Source: Phycisphaerae bacterium RAS2
GTDB lineage: Bacteria; Planctomycetota; Phycisphaerae; UBA1845; UTPLA1
Length of the DNA: 64,000 nt
Direction: 5' to 3'
NCBI GenBank assembly: GCA_007753915.1
Contig: CP036352.1
Coordinates: forward strand, 4,217,306 to 4,281,305
In this document: one piece after another, positions 27,338 through 36,811 of the stretch
How positions within the stretch are numbered: position 1 is the first letter of the stretch
Layout: every line of letters begins with the position of its first letter
Made by a program: the position numbers and the translations under genes
The notes under the pieces: model-generated
Seen by the model: the letters and a program-made list of their open reading frames with translations, nothing else
The model's database searches: none
What the model was told of the DNA's origin: nothing

Positions 27338-28305
27338 GCCGAACCGCCCGTCTCACGAAAATGCCGCCATCCGCGCAGCTCAACCCGTTCCCGGCCGCCG
27401 TCCATCCGCTTCAACCAGACACCCGATTCGGAGATCGCCGAGCCGATCCGCCAAAGATCGCACGAAATGCCTTCGCTCCGACACGCCATCACCCGGTCCG
27501 ACGCAAACTCCGGTACCGCAAAGAACAACTCAAAGTCCTCACCGTCATCCAGCAAGTGCGACGTCAATGATCGGCCGTCCTCCTTCTCCCGTAACACATC
27601 CCGATGCAGCGCCCGGATCGCCCCTTCATCCAGTTCCACCCCGCAATCGCTCGCTGTCGCCATTCGCGCCGCGTCCACCGAAAGCCCGTCGCTCAAATCC
27701 ATCATCGCGTGCAGGTCCGGCCCCAGTGCCAACGTTAAGGCCCGCGCCTCGCGCACGCGCGGCGTGAACGTCAAGTGATGTTCCCAGATTGATCCGCCCA
27801 GCCGACCCGTCACAAACAACGCATCGCCCGGCCGCATCCCGCTTCGATGCACCGGCCCGCTTGATCCTTCCCACGGCTCCGCCAGAATCGTCACATCCAC
27901 CACCAGCGGCTTGTCCCAACTGTTCGTGTCACCCCCAATGATGCGGCAGTCAAACTCCGCCGCGAGCGACTCCGCCCCGGCAAACAACTCCTGCGCCTGC
28001 TCCATCGTCCAGTGCGCCGGCAACGCCACGCTCACCAGCGCCCAGCGCGGCCGCACCGCCATGGCGGCGCAATCCGACAGGTTCACCGCCATCGCCTTGC
28101 GCCCCATTTGTCGCGGCGTGTGCACGGCGCTGTCGAAATCCACGCCGTCCATCACCATGTCGCAGGCCACGAGCACCCCGGCCGCCCCCACGCGAACCTG
28201 CGCCATGTCGTCGCCGGGACCAAGCACCAGGCCTGTACGCGCTCCCGATGCCTGCCCGGTGCGCGATCGAATCCATGCGATCAACTCATCTTCGCCCTTC
28301 GCCAT
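27334..28305 (-). CDS. thiL: Thiamine-monophosphate kinase
   Basis: A 323-residue AIR-synthase-like kinase making thiamine diphosphate from the monophosphate. Hallmarks are the opening KGEDELIAWIRS, GPGDDMAQV, VACDMVMDGVDF, KAMAVNLSDCAAM, GGDTNSWDKPLV and MMDLSDGLSVDAAR. It overlaps tsaE by 4 bases. It is divergent from ispD across 113 bases. Confidence 0.93.
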   Translation of the reverse strand: MAKGEDELIAWIRSRTGQASGARTGLVLGPGDDMAQVRVGAAGVLVACDMVMDGVDFDSAVHTPRQMGRKAMAVNLSDCAAMAVRPRWALVSVALPAHWTMEQAQELFAGAESLAAEFDCRIIGGDTNSWDKPLVVDVTILAEPWEGSSGPVHRSGMRPGDALFVTGRLGGSIWEHHLTFTPRVREARALTLALGPDLHAMMDLSDGLSVDAARMATASDCGVELDEGAIRALHRDVLREKEDGRSLTSHLLDDGEDFELFFAVPEFASDRVMACRSEGISCDLWRIGSAISESGVWLKRMDGGRERVELRGWRHFRETGGSA

Positions 28306-28418
28306 GTCCTCATTGTATCCCCGTCGTCCGGTTGCAGCGCTTGGCCGCCCGACCGCGCAGGCCGACCTCTCGTAGTTCGGCTACGATTCAGTATGATTCG
28401 CCCACGGGAGCTTCGCGC

Positions 28419-29162
28419 ATGGCCAAAATGAGCGTCCTCGTTCTCGCCGCCGGCAGCGGCAAGCGCTTCGGCGGCAACGAAAGCAAGATCTTCGCCCGCC
28501 TTGATAATCAACCGCTTTTCATCCGCGCGCTGCAACTCTTCGTCAATCGCGAAGACGTCGCCCAGACGATCCTCGTCGTCTCGCCGCGCGACTTCGACCA
28601 GATGAAATCCAAGTACGGCGCGAACCTCGGGTTCATGGGCGTCCAACTGGTCGCTGGGGGGGACGAGCGATTTCACTCCGTTGCCAACGGCCTGGCCGCT
28701 GTCAACGACGACGCCGAGTACGTCGCCGTGCACGATGCCGCGCGTGTGTGCGTCGCCGCGGAATGGATCGATGCGATCTTTGACGCGGCGCAGAAATCCG
28801 GCGCGGCCGCCCCGGTCATCGCCGTGACGTCCACGCTCAAGCGTGTCAAACCCGATCACACCATCGGCGAGACTGTCCCGCGCGACGGGCTGCACATGAG
28901 CCAGACGCCGCAGATCTTCCGGCGCGACATCCTGACCAAAGCATACGAATGGCTGAAAACACGCGCGGCCGATCTGCCTCCGGTCACCGACGACGCGCAG
29001 CTCGTCACCGAGTCCGGCGGCGTCGTATCGGCCGTCGAGGGCGACGCGCGAAACATCAAGATCACGACGCGCGGCGACCTGGTGCTCGCCGGCGCGGTGC
29101 TCAAGGCCCTGCCGCAACGGCCTGTGTCCCGCCGCGGCGCGTTCGAAGAGGCACAATGGTAG
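28419..29162 (+). CDS. ispD: 2-C-methyl-D-erythritol 4-phosphate cytidylyltransferase
   Basis: A 247-residue nucleotidyltransferase of the MEP isoprenoid pathway. Hallmarks are VLAAGSGKRFGGNESK (the P-loop-like CTP site, with ESK where PKQ is usual), VAVHDAARVCV, ETVPRDGLHMSQTPQIF and VTDDAQLVTESGGVV. The start at 28419 follows CGGGAG; the frame open to 28248 overlaps thiL and is not supported. A short gap separates it from the cytochrome-like gene downstream. A related sugar-phosphate cytidylyltransferase is the main alternative. Confidence 0.88.
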   Translation: MAKMSVLVLAAGSGKRFGGNESKIFARLDNQPLFIRALQLFVNREDVAQTILVVSPRDFDQMKSKYGANLGFMGVQLVAGGDERFHSVANGLAAVNDDAEYVAVHDAARVCVAAEWIDAIFDAAQKSGAAAPVIAVTSTLKRVKPDHTIGETVPRDGLHMSQTPQIFRRDILTKAYEWLKTRAADLPPVTDDAQLVTESGGVVSAVEGDARNIKITTRGDLVLAGAVLKALPQRPVSRRGAFEEAQW

Positions 29163-29194
29163 CGGCTCAAGAAAACTACACGGAGGTTGCTTCG

Positions 29195-29734
29195 ATGACC
29201 CGATTGCTCACATTCGTCCGCCGGTTCCGTTCAATGCTCATGCTCGCGCTGGTCGCGCTCATCGCGCTCGGGGCGACCGTCGCCTGCAACCAACCCGCCG
29301 GCTCCGCCGCGAAACTCGCCGATGGCGACGACGGTCACGGCCTGCACACCGTGCAGAATCAGCGGCTCGCCGACATCATGAATGAATTGAAGGCCCTGGA
29401 TTTTGAAGGCCTGGCGCAGCGCGCGTCATCCGGCGGATCGGACGCGCGACTCATCTCCGCCGCCCGGCACGCGGCCGATCTCGCAACCGATGCCCGGCTC
29501 ATGCCGCACTTGTTCAAGTCCGAGACGTTCACCAGTGAGCATCGCCGCGTCTTCGATCACCTCGCCGGCCGGTTGCAGATTCAGTGTCTGGAGCTGCGCG
29601 ACGCCGCCTCGGCCAACAACGCCCCGGCCACCCGCGCCAAGCTCGAACAGGTCATCCGTACCTGCAACGAGTGCCACGCGTCGTTCCGCGGGCCGAGCAT
29701 GGCCTGGGTCAGCGACGACGACGTGCCGTATTGA
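29195..29734 (+). CDS. c-type cytochrome-like lipoprotein
   Basis: A 179-residue lipoprotein (lipobox GATVAC, Cys31) with one heme c site, CNECH at residues 157-161, close to the C-terminus. The helical region before it and the C-terminal heme site fit the cytochrome c-prime / c556-like four-helix type. A methionine ligand is not obvious. It would be a periplasmic, membrane-anchored heme protein. A strong GGAGG precedes the start. It follows ispD by 32 bases but has no functional link to it that I can see. Confidence 0.7.
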   Translation: MTRLLTFVRRFRSMLMLALVALIALGATVACNQPAGSAAKLADGDDGHGLHTVQNQRLADIMNELKALDFEGLAQRASSGGSDARLISAARHAADLATDARLMPHLFKSETFTSEHRRVFDHLAGRLQIQCLELRDAASANNAPATRAKLEQVIRTCNECHASFRGPSMAWVSDDDVPY

Positions 29735-29746
29735 TGTCAGCCTGAT

Positions 29747-30391
29747 TCAGCCCCCGGCCGCCGGCAGCGGCGATGACGCGATCTCGATCAGTCCGTCGAG
29801 CATGCGCTCCCAATCGCCCAGCGTCTGATCCATCTCATACCGAAGAATGTCCCCCAGCAGCACCGTGTCGCGCGACTCGATCGCCGTCTTGATCCCCAGC
29901 AGCGTCTTGGCCAGATCGCGAAGCCATTGCGACACCGCGCGGCCCTCGATCGCCACGCCGCTCACGTCCAGCGACAGCAGCCCGCACGCTCGCACCACGG
30001 CTTCGTGCACCCGCGCCCACACCCCACAGCAATCCGCCAGCTCGCGCATCGCCTCCGCCGTGTCGCCGCTCGACAAGTGCGAAGCCGCAGTCGCCACCGT
30101 CGCGTAGGTCTCTGTCAGCGCACCGCGCGTCACACTCAACGCATCGGCCACCAGCGCGCCAGGGCTCCCCGTCAACACGTCGAGCCGACCCACCGCCGCG
30201 CAGGGCATCCCCAGCACCTGCTCCAGCCGATCCATCGACACGTCCTGCTCATCGCAGCGCAGCCCAAGCACCATCCGACCCGTGCCCGCGATCCCCGCGC
30301 GCACCCGATCCACCACCGCCGACACCGTCGCATCCTGCCCGAGTGCGTCGCCCGTCAGCGGCTCGTTGTCTACAAAAATAGCCATTCGCAT
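29747..30391 (-). CDS. Hypothetical protein, mostly helical
   Basis: A 214-residue protein I do not recognise. The N-terminal 45 residues look like a small beta-rich segment (MAIFVDNEPLTGD), followed by long amphipathic helices. There is no signal peptide or membrane segment. It lies 20 bases after the acidic tail-anchored gene and is probably cotranscribed with it. The frame extends to 30496, but the start at 30391 follows a GGGGGA tract; 30385 is also possible. It ends close to, and convergent with, the cytochrome-like gene. Confidence 0.5.
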   Translation of the reverse strand: MRMAIFVDNEPLTGDALGQDATVSAVVDRVRAGIAGTGRMVLGLRCDEQDVSMDRLEQVLGMPCAAVGRLDVLTGSPGALVADALSVTRGALTETYATVATAASHLSSGDTAEAMRELADCCGVWARVHEAVVRACGLLSLDVSGVAIEGRAVSQWLRDLAKTLLGIKTAIESRDTVLLGDILRYEMDQTLGDWERMLDGLIEIASSPLPAAGG

Positions 30392-30411
30392 GCATCCCCC
30401 GGCCTGCGCCG

Positions 30412-31266
30412 CTACGCCAGCACCGACCGCAGCAGCCAGATCCCCACCATGCCGCACGCCGCCGTCACGCAGGCCGTCGTCAGCATCACTTCCCACTTGA
30501 ACGGGTCGGCCCGTCGCGCCGCCGCGCCGCCGAACAGCTCCCGCGGCTTCCAGGTCAGCCGAGAAGGAATCAGCTTCCCTTCACCGATCCGCCCCGGCGC
30601 GGTGTTCACCTTCGCCGCCGCGCAGACCGCGCCCGCCGCGATCGCCGGCTCCGGCGCGGCCGTCCAGGCAGCCGAGCGCGGCGGCTCACCCGCGATGGAG
30701 ATATCAATCCCCGCGCTGTGTCCGTCGCAGTGCGAGCTTACCAACTCCAGCAGACCGGCGGACTCCTCATGCCCGTGCGGCTCGCTGGATTCCGCCATCA
30801 CTGACAATTCAGCCGCCGCCGATTCCGCGTCAGCAACGAACGACTCATTCAATGCATACGCTGACAGGTCTTCTTCCTGTGACGCTTCCTCTGCTTCGAG
30901 TTCGTCTTCCACGCCCATCATCCCGGCAGGCTCATATTCCTCTTCATCCTCATCATCGATGTTGCCGTGTTCGTCTTCATCCGCCTCCGGCATTTCGCCC
31001 GCGAAGGTCGTGTCATCATCGTGCATCTCCTGCTCGACGGATTCGACCTGCGCATCCGACGGCGACTCGGCGGCCGGTTCACAATCCTCATCATCGCCGT
31101 GGACGAGCGTCAGGCGCGGGCCGGCTTCCGGCTCGGCCGACGCCAGGGCCCCGGTTGGAGAAAGGTCCTCCTCAAGCAGGGCATCCAGATCCGCGAACAG
31201 CGGCCGCTGCGCATCGCCGGAGATGTCGTTACTTGTCGTCATCGTTGGAGTCTTCGCCTCGTTCAT
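30412..31266 (-). CDS. Hypothetical acidic protein with a C-terminal membrane anchor
   Basis: A 284-residue protein. The N-terminal 170 residues are strongly acidic and low in complexity, with runs such as DEDEEEYE. An Ala-rich linker follows, then a segment with KLIPSRLTWKPRELFGG. One transmembrane helix lies at the extreme C-terminus (VMLTTACVTAACGMVGIWLL). It has a tail-anchored topology with a cytoplasmic acidic domain. The ATG at 31266 is chosen because GGAGG precedes it; a GTG at 31275 overlaps that site. Function unknown. The protein at 33898 has a comparable build. Confidence 0.55.
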   Translation of the reverse strand: MNEAKTPTMTTSNDISGDAQRPLFADLDALLEEDLSPTGALASAEPEAGPRLTLVHGDDEDCEPAAESPSDAQVESVEQEMHDDDTTFAGEMPEADEDEHGNIDDEDEEEYEPAGMMGVEDELEAEEASQEEDLSAYALNESFVADAESAAAELSVMAESSEPHGHEESAGLLELVSSHCDGHSAGIDISIAGEPPRSAAWTAAPEPAIAAGAVCAAAKVNTAPGRIGEGKLIPSRLTWKPRELFGGAAARRADPFKWEVMLTTACVTAACGMVGIWLLRSVLA

Positions 31267-31490
31267 GTCGCGCACCTCCGCGTCGGCGGAATCCGCCGAT
31301 TCGACGCTTCGCCGATACAGTGTTATCGGCCTGATTCCGCCGCCGGCTTGATCGGCTCCCCGCCTTAACCCTCGACGCGGTGGAGCCTTATTGGCGACCC
31401 GATTGACTGCCCTTTGCGCCTAGTCCAGCCGCCACACGACACAAGCCACATCTTGAACGGCCGCCAACCGCCATTTACAGTCGGCCGCCC

Positions 31491-32807
31491 ATGATTCCCA
31501 CGGTCGGCATCGGCATTCTGGGTTGCGGTGCGGTCGGCACGCAGGTCGCGCGAATCCTTCTTACCGAGGGCGACGAGCTGGCCCGGCGGTGCGGCGTTCA
31601 ATTCCAGCTGCGCCATGTCGTCGTTCGCAACCTTGCGGCCCCGCGCGACGTGGCCCTGTCGCCCGGTGTCCTGTCGAACGACCCCCGCCGAATCGTCGCC
31701 GACCCGCAGACCCATGTCGTGATCGAATTGGCCGGCGGGGCGACCCTCGCGCGCGAATTCATCCTCGCTGCGCTCGCGGCCGGCAAGCATGTCGTGACCG
31801 CCAACAAGGCCCTGCTGGCCCTGCACGGCCGCGAGATCTTCGCCGCGGCCCGCGCCGCGCGAACGTGCGTCGCGTTCGAGGCAGCCGTCGCGGGCGGCAT
31901 CCCGCTGATCGAGTCGGTCCGGCGCGGGCTGGCCGCCAATCGAATTGCTACGATTGTAGGAATCCTCAACGGCACGAGCAACTTCATCCTCACGCGCATG
32001 CTGGAGAACAACGCCAGCTACGCACACGCGCTCGCCGAGGCCCAGCGACTGGGCTACGCCGAGGCCGACCCGACGCTGGACGTGGAAGGCATCGACGCCG
32101 CGCACAAGCTCACGATCCTCGCGAGCCTCGGCATGCGCTGCGCCGTCGAGTTCGGGCGCGTCGCCACGCGCGGCATCTCCGGAATCCAACTTGGCGATCT
32201 CACCGCCGCCGACGAACTCGGCTACGCCTGCAAACTGCTGGCCATCGCCCGGCAGGACGCAACCGGGCTGGACCTCTCCGTGCAACCAGCCTTTGTCCCG
32301 AAGGCGCATCCGCTCGCTGCCGTCCACGGACCCTTTAACGCCGTCAGCCTCTACGGTCATCACGTCGGCCACACGTTTTACTTCGGGCGCGGCGCAGGCG
32401 GCGAGCCGACGGCCAGCGCCGTCATCGCCGACCTCATCGACGTCGCCCTCGGCAACGCCGCGCGCACGGCCGAGCGACTCGCCGTGTTGCCCGACGTATG
32501 CCCGCCGCCGGCCTATCGCCCGCCGGGCGAGAGCATCTCGCCTTTCTACATTCGTCTCGGATTGGCCGATCAGCCCGGCGGCATCGGGCGCATCGCCACC
32601 GCGCTGGGCGAAGAAGCCATCAGCATCGCCACGATCGTGCAGCATGAGCCGCCGCAGGCACGAGCCGCCGCAGCCGTCCCTGTGATCGTGACGACCCACC
32701 CTGCCCGCGAACGCGCCGTCCGCGACGCCCTGGAAAAAATCGCCCGGCTTGATCTCGTCCTCGAACGCCCGATCTCGATTCGCATCCTCGATGATCTGAC
32801 AGCGTAA
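31491..32807 (+). CDS. hom: Homoserine dehydrogenase
   Basis: A 438-residue enzyme reducing aspartate semialdehyde to homoserine in threonine and methionine synthesis. Hallmarks are the Rossmann motif GILGCGAVG, HVVTANKALLA, FEAAVAGGIPLIE, GILNGTSNFILTRM and the YAEADPTLDVEGIDAAHKL segment. A C-terminal ACT domain (about residues 355-435) suggests threonine feedback control. No aspartokinase is fused or adjacent. Confidence 0.95.
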   Translation: MIPTVGIGILGCGAVGTQVARILLTEGDELARRCGVQFQLRHVVVRNLAAPRDVALSPGVLSNDPRRIVADPQTHVVIELAGGATLAREFILAALAAGKHVVTANKALLALHGREIFAAARAARTCVAFEAAVAGGIPLIESVRRGLAANRIATIVGILNGTSNFILTRMLENNASYAHALAEAQRLGYAEADPTLDVEGIDAAHKLTILASLGMRCAVEFGRVATRGISGIQLGDLTAADELGYACKLLAIARQDATGLDLSVQPAFVPKAHPLAAVHGPFNAVSLYGHHVGHTFYFGRGAGGEPTASAVIADLIDVALGNAARTAERLAVLPDVCPPPAYRPPGESISPFYIRLGLADQPGGIGRIATALGEEAISIATIVQHEPPQARAAAAVPVIVTTHPARERAVRDALEKIARLDLVLERPISIRILDDLTA

Positions 32808-32819
32808 TACGCAATCGGA

Positions 32820-32850
32820 GAGCGGATACCGCCGGAAAGCCGATCCGCTC
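32820..32850. repeat. Hairpin downstream of hom
   Basis: GAGCGGAT (32820-32827) and ATCCGCTC (32843-32850) form a perfect 8-bp stem with a 15-base loop, 13 bases after the hom stop. No T tract follows. A second small hairpin, CGGGA-AGCTTC-TCCCG, lies at 32915-32930. They may end the hom transcript. Confidence 0.4.
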
Positions 32851-33020
32851 GCGTCAGCATGCGTCGAGCGCAGTCATGTTCCGGATCGTTGCTGGCTCAA
32901 GGAGTCCACTCAAACGGGAAGCTTCTCCCGGCGCTCCCTGACGGTCGCGGCTCGGATAGACCCCGCAAACCGGCGACAGCGATTCTTCCTACTTAATTCT
33001 ACATTCAGCATTATTTCACA

Positions 33021-33055
33021 ATTCGCAATTCGCTCTTCGCTATTCGCAATTCATT
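33021..33055. repeat. Tandem heptamer array, ATTCGCA type
   Basis: Five consecutive 7-mers are seen: ATTCGCA, ATTCGCT, CTTCGCT, ATTCGCA and ATTCATT. Upstream bases 33000-33020 are AT-rich and partly similar. The array lies between convergent hom and rsmE and overlaps the last codons and stop of rsmE. The local AT content contrasts with the GC-rich surroundings. Confidence 0.65.
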
Positions 33056-33765
33056 ACTCCCCACACCGCCGCCGCCGCGACCGCCGCCGTCTCCACGCGC
33101 AGGATCGTCCCGCCCAGCGACACCGCTAGCGCGCCCGACCGCTTCAGCAGCGCGACTTCGTCCGGCGAGAATCCGCCTTCGGGCCCGACCCAGATCGACG
33201 CACTCCGCGACGCCGCATCGCCCGCCGCGCACTCGTCAATCGCTTGCGCCAACGTTCGAGTCGCTCCGGGCGAGCCAAACCACGCCGGCCCTCCGCTCGC
33301 GAACGCCTCCAGCGCCGCCAACAGCGCCATCGGCTCGCGGATCGTCATGCTTCGCGATTGCCCGCTCTGCTTGGCTGCCTCGTCCGCCTTGCGCCGCCAT
33401 CGCGCCAACTTGCCCGCGCCGGGTGAGACCTGACCTCGATCACAAAGCAGCGGGACCACTTGCGCGACGCCCAACTCCGCGCACTTCTCCACCAGCCAGT
33501 CCGCCCGCTCGCCCTTGGGAATTGCCGTCGCGATGATTAATACGCGCGTCGATGATTCGGCCTCGCGATGCAGCACCTCCGCAACAAGCGATTCACCGCT
33601 CACGCCCGTGATCCGCGCCGTCGCCCGAAGACCCCGGCCGTCAAACAAGGTGATCTCATCGCCAACCGACAGCCGCAGCACATGCAGCGCGTGATGCGCC
33701 TCGTCGCCTCGAAGCGTCAACCGATCGCCGCTCAAGTCGTCCGCTTTGAATGCGCGCCGTCGCAT
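33040..33765 (-). CDS. rsmE: 16S rRNA (uracil1498-N3)-methyltransferase
   Basis: A 241-residue SPOUT methyltransferase modifying 16S rRNA U1498. Hallmarks are DEAHHALHVLRLSVGDEI, an ATAIPKGERADWLVEKCAELGV core, QSGQSR and the SAM-binding knot IWVGPEGGFSPDE with SLGGTILRVETA. The start at 33765 (MRRRAF) resembles family N-termini; 33798 is an in-frame alternative. The last four residues are encoded inside the heptamer array. Confidence 0.93.
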   Translation of the reverse strand: MRRRAFKADDLSGDRLTLRGDEAHHALHVLRLSVGDEITLFDGRGLRATARITGVSGESLVAEVLHREAESSTRVLIIATAIPKGERADWLVEKCAELGVAQVVPLLCDRGQVSPGAGKLARWRRKADEAAKQSGQSRSMTIREPMALLAALEAFASGGPAWFGSPGATRTLAQAIDECAAGDAASRSASIWVGPEGGFSPDEVALLKRSGALAVSLGGTILRVETAAVAAAAVWGVMNCE

Positions 33766-33897
33766 GCCGACATGTTCCTGCCATGGGCACGCCTTCACAA
33801 GCGCGCCCCCGACGAGATACTCGCTTCAAGCGCCCTTCGGCGAACGGCCGATAAATGAGCACGCGAGCCGAGTATTCCGCGCGCCGAGATTCGCACC

Positions 33898-34707
33898 ATG
33901 CCCGAGCCAAACCCGACGCCGCCACCCGACGACCTGCCGATCCTGGTAGGTCCTGCGGACGTCGATCAACTTCTTGAAACGGCCGAAGCGCTCGCAGACG
34001 AAATCGCCGCAGCCGTCGGTCTGGCCGGCTCGCGCTCACAAAAGACGGAGACAATCGCCCCTCCGGCGCCCGCCCCGGTGTCGACTACCCCGGTTGAAGG
34101 GCACACGATCATTGAAGAAGCGCCGCAGGCGCCGGTCGAAAGAGAGCGCGCGGAAAAGATCCCAGACCCGGCGCCAATCGAGCCAATCGCTCCTGCCGAG
34201 GCCATAGCAGCGCAGCCCGTTACACCATTACCTGAAGTTGATTCGCCACCGCCGTCTCCTGCGGATGTGCCACAGCCGGTCGAATCGCCGATTGCAGCCG
34301 ATTCTCCACCGCAGGCCATCGCGGAATCGATTGAACCGCAACCCGAACAAGTCGCGGTGGAGCCACCCACGCCGGCTGTGCAGCCCGAAGCTGCGCCGCC
34401 CGTACCTTCCGCAGAAGACGTTGTCGCAGGCGATGCGCCGCCGAAGGCGTCGATCATCCGCCGAATCCTCCAGCGGTTCATGCGCGGAGTGCGCGCCGTT
34501 GCCCTCGCGCCGATTCTCGCGCTCGCCGCGCTCGCCTGGCTCATCGACCGCCCGTTTGCGAAGACCTCCGCGCGGGCGAAGAACTACGTCGGCGCGATCG
34601 CGCTCGCCACGGCGATCACCGCCGCGCTCTCCTTCATCCTGCCCGATTTGTTGAAAGACGATCCCTTCGCCGGGGAGTCGGCCTCGAGCGAGTCAGCGCC
34701 CCCCTGA
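33898..34707 (+). CDS. Hypothetical proline/glutamate-rich protein with C-terminal hydrophobic region
   Basis: A 269-residue protein of no family I recognise. The first 45 residues form a short helix-rich domain (DVDQLLETAEALADEIAAAV). Residues 50-190 are a disordered Pro, Glu and Ala repeat-like stretch. The C-terminal 80 residues carry two hydrophobic segments (VALAPILALAALAWLID and AIALATAITAALSFIL) with a basic flank (IIRRILQRFMRG). A membrane-anchored protein with a long cytoplasmic linker is likely. Function unknown. Confidence 0.5.
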   Translation: MPEPNPTPPPDDLPILVGPADVDQLLETAEALADEIAAAVGLAGSRSQKTETIAPPAPAPVSTTPVEGHTIIEEAPQAPVERERAEKIPDPAPIEPIAPAEAIAAQPVTPLPEVDSPPPSPADVPQPVESPIAADSPPQAIAESIEPQPEQVAVEPPTPAVQPEAAPPVPSAEDVVAGDAPPKASIIRRILQRFMRGVRAVALAPILALAALAWLIDRPFAKTSARAKNYVGAIALATAITAALSFILPDLLKDDPFAGESASSESAPP

Positions 34708-34842
34708 TTGCAGCGGCGCAACGGCCGCGCAAACGCAATTCGCGCAGGGAGCCAACTTCGCGACACGCTTATTAATACAAAACGAAAGAAATGGTCTGCC
34801 GTTTGGCGGGGAGCGACGCGGTGCGTCGGCAACTCGTGATGG

Positions 34843-35733
34843 TTACATCCCGTACGTCGTCGGCTCGAAATCGCGGTCAGCCAGGCCCGTGTGCAGCCGG
34901 ATGTTGCGATACTCGTACTTGCCGAGCAGGTTCTCCGGCCGCCGATCGGTGTGCGAATAGCAATACACCGCGACCGGCACGCGCAGCTCTTTGTCGATCA
35001 TGATCTCCGCGACGCGATCGGGATAAACGCCGTTTTCGGCCTTGTACGGCAGCGTGCGGCGCACCACCCAGACCGGGCGGCCGTCAAAATGGCTCTCGCC
35101 GAGAAACTCCAGCTTCAACTCACCGCGATCGCGCGCGATCTCGCAATAGCGGATCAACAGGTCCATCGCCCGCTTGAAGCCGAACTCATCGAGGAACCGC
35201 CGCGAGGACTTTTTCGCCATCCGTCCGCGGATCGGCTGCTTCACACTCTTGACGAAGAGCTGCGCGATCTTGCCGGGCTGCGCCACGGCCTGCTCGCGCT
35301 CCTCGACGTTGTCGGCGTCTTCGTCGATCCAGCGGCCCTTCACATAAATCACGCGCTCGGCAAGACCCGGATTGCGCAGCCAGTGCATCATGACGCTGTA
35401 CGGCTCGGCGCGAAACTTGACGTCGATCTCCTGCTCCTCACTCATGCCCGAGGGGAGCAACTCCTGCTTGACCATCACGCATTGATAGTCGCGCACATCG
35501 CGCTCGTGCCGCGCCCGCGCCTGGATCAGCGCCGCCAGCGGGTCATTGCGAATCAGCTTCTCAAAGGGATCCACTTCCGTCCGCTCGGCGGCCAGAACAA
35601 CCGGCGAGTGCTGCCGCACGACGACTTCGTTCACATCGCTCCGCTGAAACTCCGCGTACAACATGCCGGCCAACGCCAGACCAAACACAAAGGTCAGCTT
35701 CAAATTCGGCGACGGCCGTGATTCAGCGGGCAT
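34843..35733 (-). CDS. DUF1571 family protein
   Basis: A 296-residue protein with an N-terminal signal anchor (LTFVFGLALAGMLYAEF). The body matches my recollection of DUF1571: VRDYQCVMVKQELLPSGM, KFRAEPYSVMMHWL and the following GRWIDEDADN region. This planctomycete-enriched family has no known function; its fold may resemble that of outer-membrane lipoprotein carriers. It stands alone. Confidence 0.72.
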   Translation of the reverse strand: MPAESRPSPNLKLTFVFGLALAGMLYAEFQRSDVNEVVVRQHSPVVLAAERTEVDPFEKLIRNDPLAALIQARARHERDVRDYQCVMVKQELLPSGMSEEQEIDVKFRAEPYSVMMHWLRNPGLAERVIYVKGRWIDEDADNVEEREQAVAQPGKIAQLFVKSVKQPIRGRMAKKSSRRFLDEFGFKRAMDLLIRYCEIARDRGELKLEFLGESHFDGRPVWVVRRTLPYKAENGVYPDRVAEIMIDKELRVPVAVYCYSHTDRRPENLLGKYEYRNIRLHTGLADRDFEPTTYGM

Positions 35734-36135
35734 AGACGATTCCTTGGCTAGCAGGCCGTGCCGGGTCTCAACAACAAGGGCACGACCACCGATGCGGCCG
35801 CGGGCGCAAACTCACCCGCACGACCTGCACTAACTATTCATCGGTGCGGACGTTGCGTAGCCTTAGTCCCTTTCTCATACCAGCCGCGCAGTGGTTGGTG
35901 CATCGTTATGTGCAATCAACACTTACGCGACATATTGGAGCGGACCCCGCGCCATGGCAGGAGAGTCGATACTCGGAGGACGAGCAACGGCTCCGCCGCT
36001 TCAACACCATTCAAATCTTAACTCCCGAAAACACCTCGGTCAAACGCCCCACACAAACAATTGGGCCGGGCGACAATCCTTATAACTCAATTTCACACAT
36101 AGGGTTGCGGCGACTCGTTACCCAGTCCCGGGCCA
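35734..36135. other. Intergenic region without a recognisable gene
   Basis: 402 bases between the start of the DUF1571 gene and the stop of nadD. Short open frames exist on the plus strand (for example 35758-36021), but their composition is not gene-like and none has a ribosome binding site. I see no tRNA, known RNA motif or terminator. It should contain the DUF1571 promoter. Confidence 0.5.
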
Positions 36136-36750
36136 TCACCGGTACAGCCCTGTTGCATCGATATAGGACCGCACCGGTTCCGGCACAAGATTGCGGATCG
36201 ACTTCCCCGTCCGCACCCGGTCTCGAATCTCTGTCGCGCTGATACCAATCGCGGGAGTAATCACACAATCCCGCAACAATTTCACAGCCGATTCCTCGCC
36301 TGCCCACTTCGCCAACTCGGCCTTCGGCGGCGGCGACCACCCGGGGCGAACCACCGTCACGATTCGCGCCTGTTGCACCAGCTCGGCTGCGCGGTGCCAG
36401 GTGTGCAACTCGGGTAACGTGTCCGCGCCGATCAGCCAGCACAGCTCGCGGGCCCCATGGGTCCCCAGCCGCTGAATCTCGGCAATCGTATCAATCGTGT
36501 AGCTCGGGCCGCTTCGATGGAACTCTACGTCGCAGACTTCAAAAAGTTCGTCGCCGTCCACCGCACGACGCGCCATTTCCAACCGATGCGCGCCATCCGT
36601 CATCGGCGCTCCGCGTTTGTGCGGCGGAACGGCCGACGGGATCAAGACAACGCGCTCAAGGCCCAGTTGCTCCGCGCATGACCGCGCGGAAATCAAATGA
36701 CCGAAGTGGATCGGATCGAAACTGCCGCCCAGCAATCCCACGCCGGCCAT
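36136..36750 (-). CDS. nadD: Nicotinate-nucleotide adenylyltransferase
   Basis: A 204-residue NAD biosynthesis enzyme. Hallmarks are LLGGSFDPIHFGHLISA (nucleotidyl-transferase GxFxPxHxGH), VPPHKRG, LCWLIGADTLPELHTWH and the C-terminal ISATEIRDRVRTGKSIRNLVP (SSTxxR type). An AAGGGA ribosome binding site precedes the start. It is followed in the genome by nothing co-directional within 400 bases. Confidence 0.95.
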   Translation of the reverse strand: MAGVGLLGGSFDPIHFGHLISARSCAEQLGLERVVLIPSAVPPHKRGAPMTDGAHRLEMARRAVDGDELFEVCDVEFHRSGPSYTIDTIAEIQRLGTHGARELCWLIGADTLPELHTWHRAAELVQQARIVTVVRPGWSPPPKAELAKWAGEESAVKLLRDCVITPAIGISATEIRDRVRTGKSIRNLVPEPVRSYIDATGLYR

Positions 36751-36811
36751 GCTCGATCCCTTGACACGACGCCCGATGCGAATGAACCCCTCCAGGCAAA
36801 CCCGCCATGCA

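Noticed and set aside
33011-33055. CRISPR-like array
   Set aside because: Units are 7 bases with no spacers; this is a short tandem repeat, not CRISPR.
35758-36021. Plus-strand open frame of 87 codons in the spacer before nadD
   Set aside because: No ribosome binding site, no recognisable domain and atypical composition.
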